Source: Chrysopilus asiliformis (taxonomy: Eukaryota > Arthropoda > Insecta > Diptera > Rhagionidae). From it: a DNA stretch of 64,000 bases. Made by a program: the position numbers and the translations under genes. The stretch spans positions 1,963,501 through 2,027,500 of the forward strand of contig OZ035961.1 in assembly GCA_964034945.1 (NCBI GenBank), written 5' to 3'. How positions within the stretch are numbered: position 1 is the first letter of the stretch; every line of letters begins with the position of its first letter. The notes beneath the pieces were generated by a model. That model saw only the letters and a program-made list of their open reading frames with translations, was not told where the DNA came from and did not search any database. Below are positions 23,799-37,400 of this stretch, one piece after another.

Positions 23799-24101
23799 CA
23801 CTCAGAAAAAAGGAGGCTAACTCGACGACCTATATACGGCGTAATTGGCCTCGGGCAGGAAAATTTAGCCTATGCGAGGCGCGGGTTCGCCTGCATGCGG
23901 GAAAGTAAAACTTGTGTTGACCTGTGGCCGGAGAAATTCTGAAATTAAGCCACGAGCAGGTGAAGTAAGGCATTGGGAGCTGCACGAGTTGACCTTAGAT
24001 AGGCATTTCGAGGATGTAATGTCATGTAATGGAAACCTCTGTCAGCCAGCTAGCGGTCAGAGTTAACCTGACAAAAAGTTGACCTGACATTTTTCTGAGT
24101 G
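23799..24101. mobile_element. CACTCAGAAAAA-type MITE, 303 bp, TA duplication
   Basis: Ends CACTCAGAAAAA and TTTTTCTGAGTG, both abutting TA (23797-23798 and 24102-24103). The interior is unusually GC-rich and matches the copy at 61930-62161 in inverted orientation, including a segment translating as TCGRRNSEIKPxAGEVxHWE. Confidence 0.82.
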
Positions 24102-24103
24102 TA

Positions 24104-25929
24104 TACAAAATTCAATTGACATATTAAAGGGTTCAAGTGCAACAGACATTTTTTGGCTCGTTTCCCAATTTCTGAGAATTCATTCAGGTATCGAACAACT
24201 GTTCAAGTACGAGTTGTGGAAGATCCTTTGATATTTAATTAACTTGTTGAGAAATTATTATCTTCAAAGCTCTAACAATCGGTCGAATAGTTTTCCATAT
24301 TCAACCGATTAAGGTAAAATTTTGGCTCATGTCTTATGAGACGATAAGTAGAAAAGTTGTCAAAAATGATATGTTTGTCTTACTGGATTCGGTACTTTCC
24401 ACTATCTAATGTTAGATCCTAAAATTTGAATATTAAAATTTTAAAACCTGCATTTATTGAGGTAATTGGATTTTCTAGGTGTTTTTCATTACACTAATAT
24501 GTCGCTTTTCTTGAATATTGTTTATCTCTGCCCCGTATTTAGTTTTTAATTTCGAACGAAAACTTTTTTTTTAAATGTTCAGTTTACACATCACTTGGAG
24601 TTTCGGTTCTGTTCAAAGTGTATTTGCCGAGTTATTCTTATATATTTGCACATGTTTGCCTGTGGAAATGTGGGAGTTTATTTGCTATGAAATACTGCGA
24701 TTTCTTGATTTTGGTCTTTCAGCATTGGCCCAATCTACACTTTTACCTTCAGCATTGGCCCAATCTACACTTTTATCTACACTTTTAACAATTCTAAAAA
24801 AAAATTTCTTAAAGGTTTGGCCCCCCCTTGGTGCTCTTAGCAAGTTCAATAATACAGTCTTAAATATTTTATGACTTTTCGTCGTCGAAGGAAGTTTTTA
24901 TTTTGCTATTCCGAGGTTAGTAGTAATGGAATTTGGTGGATGATGTATTTTCATGTGTTTTTGCCTTTCGGGTTGCTTCCCTTTCTAAATATCGTAAAGA
25001 AACTTTTGACTTTGCCATCTCCGAGTAAATCTTGATAAAAACCAAGTTTTCTGAAACATTTTCGGAAGCAATTAACTTTAAGTACGAGTATATATTCGCG
25101 AATGCCTGACAAGCTAAATTGTTATAATGCTCTATGTTGGATTTCTTAGGAACAACAAGGCAAAGTTAAAACGCCTTACTTGGCAGACTGTGTATAAGAC
25201 GTTTCCTGATTTTACCTACACGTAATAAAAATGAAACAAAGTTGTTGTGATACATATACACAGTAGAATACACATTTTAACAACACAAAATTATCATAAT
25301 ATGTACCTCTAAACGATTAACGTTTGATTCAACCATTTCCACTACCATACACTTGGTTGTTTGTTTATCTTTCCTTTTTAAATAAGGATTTATTATTTTG
25401 TTGTACATTTGTTTTGTCTGTTATTTGGAATATGTATTCACAATTTGAAAACATAATAAAGATCTGTACAGATCATATAAAAAATGTTGGATTGAATTCG
25501 CCAGTTTTACTAACCCTACGAGGTTCCAGAAAACAAAATGTAAAAATATAGATTGATAAATCGAAATGAAGAGCCATTTTTTCTAAAAAAAAAAAATTTA
25601 CTTGAATTTGTATTCTTGTTTTTTGCGAGTTCAAAATATTTCAATCTTAGGATATGCACTGAAATCCTAGGTGGGGGGGGGGGGCACTAGACATTGCCCG
25701 CGCTTTCAAAAATAACAAAATTTCCTTCAGAGGCCCATAAATAAAAGACAACGTCTGGAGGAAAAGGAGGCGGGATAGAAACCCTACTTTAAGCGTATAT
25801 TTGACCTTGGTATTTAAAACTTTTCGCCTGTGGCGCAAGAATTTCTTTCTGTATGCATTTCTTCAATAAAACTTTTGCCTGCAGCGTAATTTTTGTTGGA
25901 TACCGAAGAGCTAAGATACCTTTCTAAAA
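24104..25929. other. Intergenic, with a small tandem duplication
   Basis: No gene. A 30-bp unit TCAGCATTGGCCCAATCTAC.. is duplicated in tandem at about 24720-24778. A G-run occurs at about 25673-25683. Confidence 0.4.
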
Positions 25930-25949
25930 GCTTTTATTTAGCTTGCCTT

Positions 25950-26035
25950 CGTATCTGTCTGTTTGTCTGTCTGTTTGTCTGTCTGTTTGTCTGTCTGTTT
26001 GTCTGTCTGTTTGTCTGTCTGTTTGTTTTCCTGCT
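25950..26035. repeat. (CTGTCTGTTTGT)n microsatellite
   Basis: Twelve-base CTGTCTGTTTGT units repeated several times, followed by a TE-like segment with CGATTGACTTGAAATTTTGC. Same arrangement of CTGT-rich tract plus this motif as in the Helitron family, but no Helitron ends. Confidence 0.7.
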
Positions 26036-26139
26036 TGTCTGCCGGGGTTAAACCTTGCAATCTAATTTTGACCCACTTCCACTCATCCGATTGACTTGAA
26101 ATTTTGCACACATACAATATTTTCTCTACTTCGTCCTTG

Positions 26140-26390
26140 TAAGAAGGATAAGGGAAGGTCCTGTAAGGATAACGTGATTATCCATTTCTTTTTTTTTCGG
26201 AAAAAATCTCATTTGGGGTTTTTGTGGTCGCGGAATCCGATACTGACATTAAGAAGTCTGTAAGGATAACGAAAGGTCCTGTTAGGATGACGTGATTATC
26301 CTTTTACTCAAATTTTCCGGGATAAAAATCTCATCTGGGGGTTTTCGGGTCGCTGACTTCGATTCTGATTTTAAAAAGTTTTTTAAGAAA
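26140..26390. repeat. Diverged tandem pair of about 125-bp units
   Basis: AAGGTCCTGTAAGGATAACG..GTGATTATCC..AAATCTCATTTGGGG is repeated as AAGGTCCTGTTAGGATGACG..GTGATTATCC..AAATCTCATCTGGGG about 120 bp on. Confidence 0.6.
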
Positions 26391-26528
26391 TCCCGAATAC
26401 AATATTTTTACTTACAACGATGTATTTATCAAAAAATTATGGTCAGATAATTTTTATCGGATGAATTTATTTTAAACTTACAAATGTTTCACGAAATCGT
26501 GAATTTTTTGGATAGAGAAAAGTTCGTA

Positions 26529-26664
26529 AGGGTCTGTCCATAAAATACGTCACTTTGATTTTAGACTTTTCGGAGTCACCATTTCCCTTTATTACACTTT
26601 TCCGCAATTTTTTGTGTTAAATCACCCATTCCTGATAGTGACATATTTTATAGACAGTGTCTAA
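26529..26664. mobile_element. Short MITE-like element with GTCTGTCCATAAAATACGTCA end
   Basis: GGGTCTGTCCATAAAATACG at the left is mirrored by ATATTTTATAGACAGTGTC at the right, about 135 bp apart. A similar pair occurs at 37632-37781. Superfamily not assigned. Confidence 0.45.
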
Positions 26665-28949
26665 TTTACTCACTTACAAAAGTTTGAATGTTTTGCGTAC
26701 ACCATAATGCAAGTCACTGAAATGAGTTTGATACAGAAACCGTGATTTTTTGAACACTTTTTACTTAAAATATTTAAAAAAAATTGTACAAATTATTTAT
26801 TTTAGGCTCTTAGTGGTAAAATATTCCTATTGCCTGAAAATTTCAAGTTTAAAATGCTATTAAATTTTCATATATTACTCAATCATCGTATCTACGAAAA
26901 TAACAAATGTTCAAAAGTGAAACAATATAACGACCAGAAAACAAGTAAAAATCGTTATCCTCTTTTATAATAAAGAACTTAACTTTTAAATTATAAAACA
27001 TTGCTTTCAGTAAGGGGAATGCGAAAAAAGTTGCGTCTCCCTTAAAAATTCCCCATACCTTACATAAACTAACTACAAATCGTGAATCTCAATTTATGCC
27101 TTATCAAAAGTTTGGTCGTATCATCGCATATCATCAGCATATATCCCACACCATTTGTTTACTGTTAACTTGCGGCGTAGATTTGAACGTTTTAAGGGCA
27201 TAATAAAAATGCTGCATGATATATAGAAACAGTGCAAAATATTGGCAAGAAGTGTCGCGAGGGAAATTGGTGGCGATTTATTTTGGAAAACAAATAAATC
27301 CCAACGTGACACAAATCCTAATATACGAAAAATAAGAAATTCGAAGGTTCTGTAGAGGTGTTTGAATACGTCGTTTGTGTACGTGTATGCGTTTCAATAA
27401 AGGTTATCACTTTTCTCCGGGATTCGTCTGGGAATTCACTTTTACCTTTTTTCCTTAATCTTGGCCCACGTTGTGTCAACAACCGAACGAAGGGTGACAA
27501 CTTTGGTAACGTATAGCGTATTTATGAGAGTTAAAGAGTCGAAACTGACACTTGCCAACTTTTTTGATCTTTGAATACTTTTGTATTTTCGAAATTACCC
27601 ATAGATATTAAAATTTCGAAGGTAGTAAAACTAAATATAATTAGTGGTATCTTAATTCAATGTTTGTTATCATAAATTTCCTTTAGAGGTTTTCAAATAC
27701 TTTACTAGGTTTTTAAGAGCCGATTCCCTATTTCTCGCCTTTTCATTTAAAATTAAGCTGTGAGGATTTTCTTTTATGTTGGAATGTATGTTGGAATGAA
27801 ACTCAGTTATACTATTATTTGGACCTAAAAAAGTAAGTGGGGTTTCTTTGGAATTAGTGTCAATCATATTAATAAGAATAATAATAACATAAGGACTCCT
27901 TGCTGTGGAAAGTCATTAAATTGGAAATTGCTAACTGCCTTTCTAGTGGTTTTCCATCAGGGCGGCCCTATATTACATTTCTAAATAAATATTTATAGGG
28001 CCATTACTTGACTTTTGAACTTCTCTCATTTTTTTTTTGTTGTTGTTATTTTTTTTTCAGTTCTCGTGCATTTTTCTCGTGCTCTGGGTAGCATAGAGAT
28101 ATAGAAAACCATAAACACAAAGACCTATAAATCAAATTTTGTTCGGTCTTCCAATTTCCTTGGAACGAGGAAGACAGCCAAATGTTAATGGCAGAATTTC
28201 TTGTAAGGATTCAAGTTTTTTAGCTGGCCGCATTCTTAACATATTATTAGTTTTATCCACAAAAACAATTGCTTAGCAGTATTTAGGTTTTGAGCAACAA
28301 CTTCGGCTACCCGTATTTATACAAACATTTTCAAGTAGTATGCACGTGTATTGTACATAATATCACATATGGGAATATTTTAACTTAAACGATTCCCTGA
28401 GGATATTTTAATATCTGCGATGTAGAACAAAACGAAAAACTTGAACAGAGGAAACATACGAGTCTTCAACTGAAGGATGCTACATATGTATGCTCAGGCT
28501 AATCATATGGCGGCCTAAATATGTTTCCCACAAGTTAAACAATAAATCATATATGAAAAACCACCACATTTGCCATTTTCTATTTGCGACAATGTAAACA
28601 ACGTCCAACGCATAACACCCGGCATCCAATACCCTTTATGTTCACATAAAACATCATAAAAAGCAAGACAGCAACTTTCTTTTCATTTCTTGGTAAACAA
28701 AATTTGGTTATGCAGACAAAGTAACCCAAATAACTTTCAATCGACCTCTAAAATATCAACGTAGCCTTTTTCAAGTGCACGAAACCGTAGATATTTATTA
28801 ATACATTTGGTTCCTGCTTTGAAAATTTTTTTTTTTTTTTTAAATTGATCTTATTAGGAAAACTTTTCTGAATAATTATCACTGCGAGTTCTTTCGTATT
28901 ATTTAAACTTTCGAACATTTTAGATCTAAGAACTTTAATTTGATATTCT
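26665..28949. other. Intergenic, no gene supported
   Basis: AT-rich with scattered short frames. A minus-strand frame at 27400-27520 looks slightly coding-like but has no partner exon. Nothing else seen. Confidence 0.4.
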
Positions 28950-29164
28950 TTAACACATTGACTGCCATGGCTATCATTTTTGATAACCAGTGAAAATTGG
29001 CACTATGATTCGTGAGCGGCCAAGGCTATCATTCTTGATAGCTGGGTCTACAATCTACATGCATACATACATACATTCATACATACGTACATTCTACATA
29101 CGTCTACATGTATTGGCATCTTCCTTACATTTCTGCAAAATTGGTCTGGCAGTCAATGTGTTAA
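28950..29164. mobile_element. piggyBac-type MITE, TTAA ends, 215 bp
   Basis: TTAACACATTGACTGCCA at the left and TGGCAGTCAATGTGTTAA at the right. Two internal hairpins, GGCTATCATTTTTGATAACC and GGCTATCATTCTTGATAGC, mirror the design of the element at 16110. A (CATA)n tract lies inside. Confidence 0.82.
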
Positions 29165-31221
29165 GAAGCTTATCTCTACATACCGGTTGGTGTCGCATCG
29201 AGGATCACTATAAGTGTTCATTGCAGCAAATTTTTTGCCACGTAAAAAGTACTAAGCGAGGGCGTACACGGAGCAACTTTCGGTCATCAGCATGCCTCAG
29301 CCTCACCAAATTGAAGGAAAGAAACGAGTGCGGCAATAGGAGAAAAGTCGCCACTCGAAAAGTGTTCTTCACGTCTTCTTTTACGCACACAAACGAAGTC
29401 GCTCGTGTAGCACGTCAGCATGTATGTGTGCGTAATTTCATTGAGTCAGTCGGTGCTTAGCCACCGACTCGTAAACATATCCCAAATAAACAAAAATTGA
29501 ATGCAATTAGTGAAATACCAATTGCAGGTAGTTTTATTTTTCAGGTAGGTAGGTAAATAACAAAATAACTAGTCCTTATTCTTCTATTGTTGGCAGTTTC
29601 TATTTTGGCAATTGATATTGCCTCGGTGCTAGCTAGTTAGGGAATGAGCTGGAAATACAACACATATATGAGGAGAACCACACACACATGAGCGATCGCT
29701 TGTTGTACACAAGTTTTTCCTACTAAAAAGTGAAGAAGTGTGTATGTCGGAAAGGCATTTTGAGGACCAAAAGTTGCCGCGACGAGAAGAAGCGTGTGCG
29801 TTCGCACTAAGAATGCATTTAATCTTATACGATTTGTAAATAAAAAAAGTAAATAAAAGTACGTCTTCTTTATATTCATTCGTGTTTCTCCTTTTTTTCA
29901 AATTTCAAATATATTTTTTTTCAACAATAATATTAATTTATATTTAAGTTACAATTTTTAGGAGTTTTTAAATTTCTATTTAGCTTAACTTAAACATAGG
30001 CCTTAGCTAAACAATATCTTATTTTTCATTTATTTATATTTTAGTTTAAATAATTAATTCCATTTATACAACCTAATTCAAATTATTTATTTCATTTATA
30101 TTTATAAAGTTTGGTTTAAATAGCCTTTCACTTTTTTTGGTGTAAATTTATTGCGATTTCCATTTCGAATTTGATGATTTTCCACGGGTTTTTTTTTTAA
30201 ACAATTACTTTTATATCAATATTAATTAAGTATTTTTCATTTTACATTTATTCATTCAACGAATATAACTTTAATTTGGTATTTCCTTGTCTAAGAAAAG
30301 ATAAGAATTAGATTGTCGAGATGAGTGAAACAATGTCACTACTATATTAAACAAACTTAATACTTTTTTTTTGTTAAACTTTAATAAAATTATTCACATA
30401 TAACAATTGCTAAATTATACTATAGTTTTGAACTAAATCGCTAATAAATTTCCTATTTGGATTTCGGTTTAAATTTTAATTTCAGCAACATCATGATAAG
30501 TATAAGTTTCAGTTTTAAGTCATCTCAAACATTTATAAATATTGATTTTTGTTAGTAAATTTTAGCTTTTTAAAGTTTTCAATTGATTTTGTTATTAGCA
30601 ATTTAAATTAAAGAGTTAAAAAGCAATTCAAAGATTAAATTATTTCGAATTGAGACTGGGATTATTTGCCTAAAAACTAAATAAGTTTTGTTTGAAAAAA
30701 ATATATATTTCAAAAAAAGTTGGATTTGTTTTAATATTTTTTACATGTTGGTTGTTGCTATTGCTTCATGCCATGAAAGATTTAATATTTGTCAAGCAAG
30801 AACCTAGCAAGCGATGGTGTTTCTAGTTAGTTGGACAAAACAAAAATTATAAAATAACATGCAATTTATAAATATTTACTGTCTCTGCCATGGAAGTTTT
30901 TTCTTATTTCATCGATTTTTTCTATATGTGTAGAGAAAGCGAAGATATGTAGTTTTACGATTTTTAAACTCAGAACATATGAGTCTATGCGTCGAAAATG
31001 TATTGCATTAACGATTTAAAAAAGAAAAGTTAGAAAAAATTAGATGTTTAACAGTTATAAAACTCAGTTTGTTAATAAAGTTTAACCACATATAGACGCT
31101 TATTTTTTATGCTGTTTTTTTAAATTTATTATTTATTATTTGCCTAAGTTTGAGAGAAATTGAAGCTTTTGAAAAACATAACAACCTTTGCGGAGACTGA
31201 AAGTTTCTCCTTCTGGAACTG
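29165..31221. other. 3' flank of the receptor gene
   Basis: 29200-29830 has weakly inverted segments (GGAGCAACTTTCGGTC against a GCGGCAACTTTTGGTC mirror), possibly an old element. 29880-31220 is extremely AT-rich and probably includes the receptor 3' UTR; several TTTATT (minus AATAAA) motifs cluster at 31125-31140. Confidence 0.4.
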
Positions 31222-31432
31222 CTATACATAATAAGCACTGTAAGGATTCTTTTTATGCCAGCACGGTACAACACATTCCAAAGTATTTTTAAAGGCTTCA
31301 CGAAAGTCTCTGTTGAAGTAAGCGTATATTAATGGATTTAGTGTCGAGTTGAAATATCCAATCCAAAATAGTACAGCAACCACAACATCCGGACATGGAC
31401 AAGCTTCACCACACAAGGATGTTATCACGTAC
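31222..31432 (-). CDS. Octbeta3R: Receptor last exon: TM7 and C-terminal tail
   Basis: Starts after TTTGACAG; the first G completes the Trp codon of FFLW. Contains the ECL3 cysteines ([11 protein letters not shown]), TM7 ([19 protein letters not shown]), helix 8 ([15 protein letters not shown]) with a Cys pair suited to palmitoylation, and a short tail. Confidence 0.93.
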
Positions 31433-34400
31433 CTGTCAAATATTATATCAAAGTTTTCATCATTTGATTTGTTGTTGAAGGCAAATAAATATGCTATGAT
31501 TATCAAAAACTTTTTTTATCGAGTTTTTTCAGAGATCATTTTCACCTTAACTACTGGATTCCTGTATATCAGATTTGATTTTTTTAATAAATGGCATGCG
31601 AAATGATGAAACAATAGCAAAAGCTTCCTGTAAACATTTTTAAAACCAAGGAATTCTTGGCAAGTAGATGGAAAATATAATTTGGTAAAGCAGAAATCAT
31701 TGGGAAAGTTTTAATAACCAAAAACTTTAAGTGATTGCAATTAGAAAGGATGATTTTAAAGTTGAGAACTTTTTTAATTATAAATCTATACTCGGAAATT
31801 CACACATATGCTCTCAAGAAGTCATAGAAAACTAATATTAATAAACACTACTTAAAGGTATATGAATTGAGAAGTAGACAAGATAATTTCGATTTTAAAA
31901 TAAAATAAATACTGCACATCATACAATATATTTTGTTTTGTACATGTGAATCCGTATGAAATATAAGTTATACAGTTCAATTGAATAAATCGATTCGAAT
32001 AATCCAATATTTTTCAATTCGTTTTTATTTATAACATGAAATTTTCTGGTTATTGAATATTTTCCAATTTTCGAATTAATATAACCTTGATAATACTTTG
32101 CTTTTTGTTAAATATTCGTAGGTACGCGTGATCAAAAACTTTACTCGAAAATATGAAATTGATTAGCCTCAGGCACCGTTTACACTTATGATTTTTTCTT
32201 GAATATCTTCGCGAATTTTATTCTGAATTTGTTTCGCGTGTTGTTAATCAGCATTAAGCTAGAACCTGAATCGTACGTCGATGCGTACGATTCGATGCGG
32301 TGACAGTTGGGTACGGCAACGAATCTGGAGTTAATTCATTGTTTTGCACTTCTTCTATTAATTTATCGTCGAAACAATTACTTTCAATTTGTTCCATACT
32401 TAAATTGCTTAAATCGTAAACAAACTTTTTTGCGAAATGACATTTCCGTGCGTTACCGCATGTAAAAGTAGAAAGTCAACCTACTTTATGCGGTTGCCGC
32501 ATCGGAAAACGTATTATTAGGGGAGTACTCATAGCAGCCCGTTGATTTTACTCGAACTGTCAACGTGACGGACGCATGACGGACGCATCGACGTACGATT
32601 CAGGTTCTACCTTTAGATATTCCCAGTTTCATTAATTAATAATTACCAGTATGCCGAATTTAATGTGGCGGTTTTATATGAAAAAATTGGAGTTCGGACG
32701 TCTTTCAGGAAAACATTTCTAAATTTTGGTTCATAGTGTAAACAGTTGTGCAACATGAATTTAGTGTCGAAGAATAAAATTCGCGGAATAAAGTGTCACG
32801 TGTAAACGGCACCTTAGACAGCTAACCTTCGTAGGCAGCTAACGAACGCTAAATTAAAATTTCACCATATTTTTTATTTTTGTATTTAGTATCGATATTT
32901 AGGCTATTGTACCGAGTGGCCTGCTCTTTCTCGGGCACCAATCATGTATTCCGACGCGTCTCTGACTTTCGACTTCGACGCAGCTTTTAACTCTTGACTT
33001 CGCCATATCTGCAGCTTGAAATTTCGCGGAATCGTCACTATGAATCGAAACGTGATTCTGACTGTCACTCCAGGAAATTTGAAGCTGCTGATATGGCGAA
33101 GTCAAGAGTTAAAAGCTGCGTCGAAGTCGAAAGACAGAGACGCGTCGGAATACATGATTGCTGCCCAGGGCTGCCAATTTGGGGTTTTACCCCTGTATTT
33201 AAGGAAGAAAATATATGAAATTGGTAGCATTTAGGGGGCAAATTTCCTTAGGGGGTTTTTAGGGGCAGAAAATTAATATTGGAAGAAACTAATAAGTGTG
33301 ATTTTTGGTGGCTCATTCTTCTGACACGAAAAATGATGGCGGCGCTAGTATCTTAGTACAGAGGTCGGTACTTAGAATTAGAAACTAGTACCTCCGTCTC
33401 CCTCCTGGTCAGAAAATCGAATCACAAAAAGTTAGCGCTGTTTGGGTTCAACATTTGTTTTTAGTTGGTGGAAAAGATCATTTTAGAGGTTTTTGGGGGG
33501 ATTTTAATCGCATTTTGGCGAAGAGTTTTTATGGTTAGCAGCCCTGCTTTCAGAAATCTTAGTTGACTTAGGACTGCACTAGATGAAGGTCATTTTAACC
33601 TGTTAAGTGTTTTAAATTGTGAATAATACATCGCATGTTCGGCGTTTCGACGAAGGTTAGCCTTTGCGACGAAGGGTTGATGTATTAGAATTTGAGCATT
33701 TTTTTTTAAACTCACCAAAGAAAGAACGGTAGCCAGCATAAAAGGAAAACTCCCATGATAATTCCCAACGTTCGAGCCGCTTTGTGCTCCGCTCTCCAAC
33801 CCTTCGCCGGTCGTACAGATCCACCTGAAATCGCATTGAAAAACAAAAAACGATTCTTATTATTTATTTCATTTGTAATGGGAAATTTCACAATTAATTG
33901 AACTAAATAAATAAATAACGTTATTTACGAGTACGAATGGTAGATAGCTACATATAAAAACCTACAAAGCAATCAATTTTTCAATAAAATGTGCGTCAAG
34001 GGATCAATCGGTTAAGTAAATTATTGCTACGTGACTACCCTTTCCAAATTGATTAATGAATCAATATATAAAAAAATAAATAATTCAATTAAGTCAAAAA
34101 AAAAAAAAAAAAAAAAAATACGAGATTAATTAATTTCGAAAAACAATTAAGTCATGCTTATTTATTTTTTTTTTTAAATTTGTTTTTTGCTGTTTGACAA
34201 ATTGAATAGATAGGAACGATGGTAGTCATAATGATGCAATATTTATGGAAAACTCAGAAGGGTTGTGTTAAAAGCTATCGGTATTGAATGCAAATTTTAA
34301 ATTGATTTTCGATTTCGCAAATTTTATTTCTGAAACAATAATTTTCATTCGGTTCGAATAAATGCATTCAGTTTAATTTTAGATTATTTCCAAATTCCAG

Positions 34401-37400
34401 TTTTCATGAGTTACTTAACAATTGTAGATAGATAGATTTGTTTTTAGGTGTTGTTGGGCATTACTTTATTTCCTTTATTTCTTACCTCTGGAGCCCAATG
34501 AACGCAACGCAGCGCAACATTTCAGCGGCAGAGCCCAATGGCATCTCGTGAAGTAGTACAAGTGACATAATATAAAGTGGTATAAAGTTGGCAAAATTAC
34601 AAAAATGGATAATTTTGAAGCGATAATTTGCTTTATTGGTCTTTATCTTTGTCATTTGTCTGTTATTGCACTAAGGCTATCAATTTTTCCTCGAACGACA
34701 TTTCCCCAACCTCACTTTATGAACTGTCAACGCAGGATTGCTGCGGCAAAGTTAGAAGTTTGCAAACTTTTGCGTTGTAGTTGCGTTCACTGCGTTCACT
34801 GTGCTCACTGCAAATGATTTCTATGGAACAAACTTGTAAATGACAGTTTCTGCGTTCGGGTTGCGTTCATTGGGCTCCAGGCATTAGTAATCGAACTGAT
34901 GATGATTTCAGTATTTCATGCGTTTTGTTAAACACCGAAATTCGAATCGTCTATCGAATGTATTGTAGTTAATCAGCAGTAGATATTCCCAGTTTCATTA
35001 ATTAATAATTCAATGTTATTGTGGTAATAATTCTTTATCCAACGATGAATTGCATGCAGAGCACGATAGGATGCTGCGACGTAGAAATCGATAAATGGCT
35101 TCGTTTCGTCCTTTATCGTCATGACTTTATGTTTAAGGACTGGGAATATGCTCATTCAATTAGTGATAACGAGAATATTTCAACTTGATTGTTTTCCAAT
35201 CTTATGATTTCATATACGAAACATCATATGGAAATGTTTGAATGCCTCACTTTCTTTGTATTTTACGATATTCTCTTTGAGTTGATATGAAAAATCTAAA
35301 ATTCTCAAATGAATTTCGATTTGTCAGCGTTCAATTTGTTATAATTAATGGCTATAGAAATATGGTCGTATCTTACTGGAAAAAATTTTACAGGATAGCG
35401 AAGCATTTTTAAATTTAAAATTAATTTAAAAATAAAATTAAACCCCAGAGACCATTCCAATAAGCATTGGAAAAATCGCAATTTTCGATATGTGGAAACT
35501 GTCACGATATGTTGAAAAAATATTTAGTTTATTTATCCAAAAAATTGATTTAAATAATGGTTTACGTTATTGTGATCTCTGATAGGCTCTCATGATAACA
35601 ATTTCTGTTAGACTTTCATGTGACAAGTAGCTACTAGTTAGATGATGATTTCAAAAATTATTTGACTGCGTAATGTTTAATATTTGTTATTTTTATTTAC
35701 AAACAGTAATTATTTTGGGCGGTTTTCAAAGCAAAATATAATAATAAAAGACAAGAGAGAAAAATTTGATATTAAAACTGTGTATAATAGCCATTATTGG
35801 GATAGAATTTTATATCTTCAGAATATTTAACACAGCTAAATTCAACTGTACGGAGTTACATACAAAATTATAAGGCATAATACCTTATCGCAGAAAGAAG
35901 AGATATTAAAAAAAGTGATTGTTACATGATATTAGAATTCAAAAAACCAAATTTAAATTCACCTCACACAAAAACTATTGCCTCCAAAAAATTATCAAAA
36001 TGTATTTGTGCATAATAAAGACTTAGTTTTAGTGCAATTTGAATTAAAATACTACACGTACAAGACGGATTTAAGTAATTTTGTCTATACAAACCTTAGA
36101 TTTAAAAAAATGATAATCTAATAAAGTATTTACTTTTTAATACCATTCATAAAACTGATGTGTATTTTCGTAATTTAATTTAATAGTGAATTTTCCATCC
36201 TAGAGATAGAATTTCAATTCTAATATAGGTACAAGTTTCGATCTTACAGAAATTATTGAATCGCTAGGTTGAAAAAAAAAACAAATAAAATTGAGTTGTG
36301 TAATTTTAATAATTCTCATCAGGAGAAAAGAAGCGATTTAAATATGGAGTTAACAATTTAATTTTTTTATTATAATCCTATAATATAATACGAGGAATGT
36401 CTGTCTGTCTGTCTGCACAAATGATTTCGAAAACCCGCCTAACGATTTTCACGAAAATTGGGCGTTAGGGATTTTCGGGGACAAGGAATCGATCTAGATA
36501 GGTCTCACCTCTGAGAAAATTCCCCCTCGCCTGGTATTTTCGAATTGGGTGGTCCGATCTTAATGAAACTTTAAAGTATTACTAAGCGGGCTAAGGGCTT
36601 TCGATTTTTCCACTACGAACCTGACTCTTCCCACCCCTCGATACCACTCGCCTGGTGTCTTCGAATTACGTGAACTTATCTTAATGAAAATTCGCAATCT
36701 TGCTAGGGAGTAAGGTTTTTCGATATGCATTCGAAAAATATCACTTTTTAGATATTTGGATCCAGGACTTCAAACCTCAGGAAAGGTGGTGTCAAGATTA
36801 CGTGAATCTACACTTTTATCCAAAATTTCAGCAAAAGGACGACTTTGAGGTGGGCGAGCATGGCTCGGTTTTCCTGGTACTTAATAGAGTAAAGAGGCGA
36901 TTGAATGAGACTTTAGAAATAAACCAGAAGTTACACGTTATATTGATTCATATTTTACCTCTTGATTTTCCCCATTGAGTGAAGAGTTGTTTGTGATTTT
37001 TAACAAATAAACACCAAAAATGCCTAGAAATATTTTTTTTCAAAACTTGTTCGTACATCGGAATTTAATGGTACTGCACTCCTACGATATTTCAAGTACA
37101 AATGAGGGATGGCAAACGAACAAAAAATCGTATATTTTGTTACGTCATTTCGTTAAGTTATACGTTTTTATTTCATTAATAATAGTTTATTCATTACAAA
37201 ATAATTTAGTTCAGTTTCCATAAAAACAAAAATAAATTCAGTTAAAATAAAAATAATCATACTAATATATAAAAATGAGTTGGTGTCTGTCTGTCTGTCT
37301 GTTCCTCTTTCACGCAAAAACGGCTGAACCGATTGACTTGAAATTTGGCATGAGTGTCTGTGGTAGTTCTGATTCCAACATAGGCATACAGAAAAGTAGC

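Noticed and set aside
28990..29460. 156-codon plus-strand ORF
   Set aside because: Starts inside the piggyBac-type MITE and includes its (CATA)n tract and right end; no family features.
32899..33234. Pairs of ORFs on both strands coding similar [10 protein letters not shown].. peptides (also 40715-41025)
   Set aside because: Both arms of the foldback give similar peptides on either strand; a consequence of the inverted repeat, not genes.
33590..33799. 69-codon minus-strand ORF over the TM6 exon
   Set aside because: Out-of-frame shadow; the receptor frame in the same exon gives the conserved TM6.
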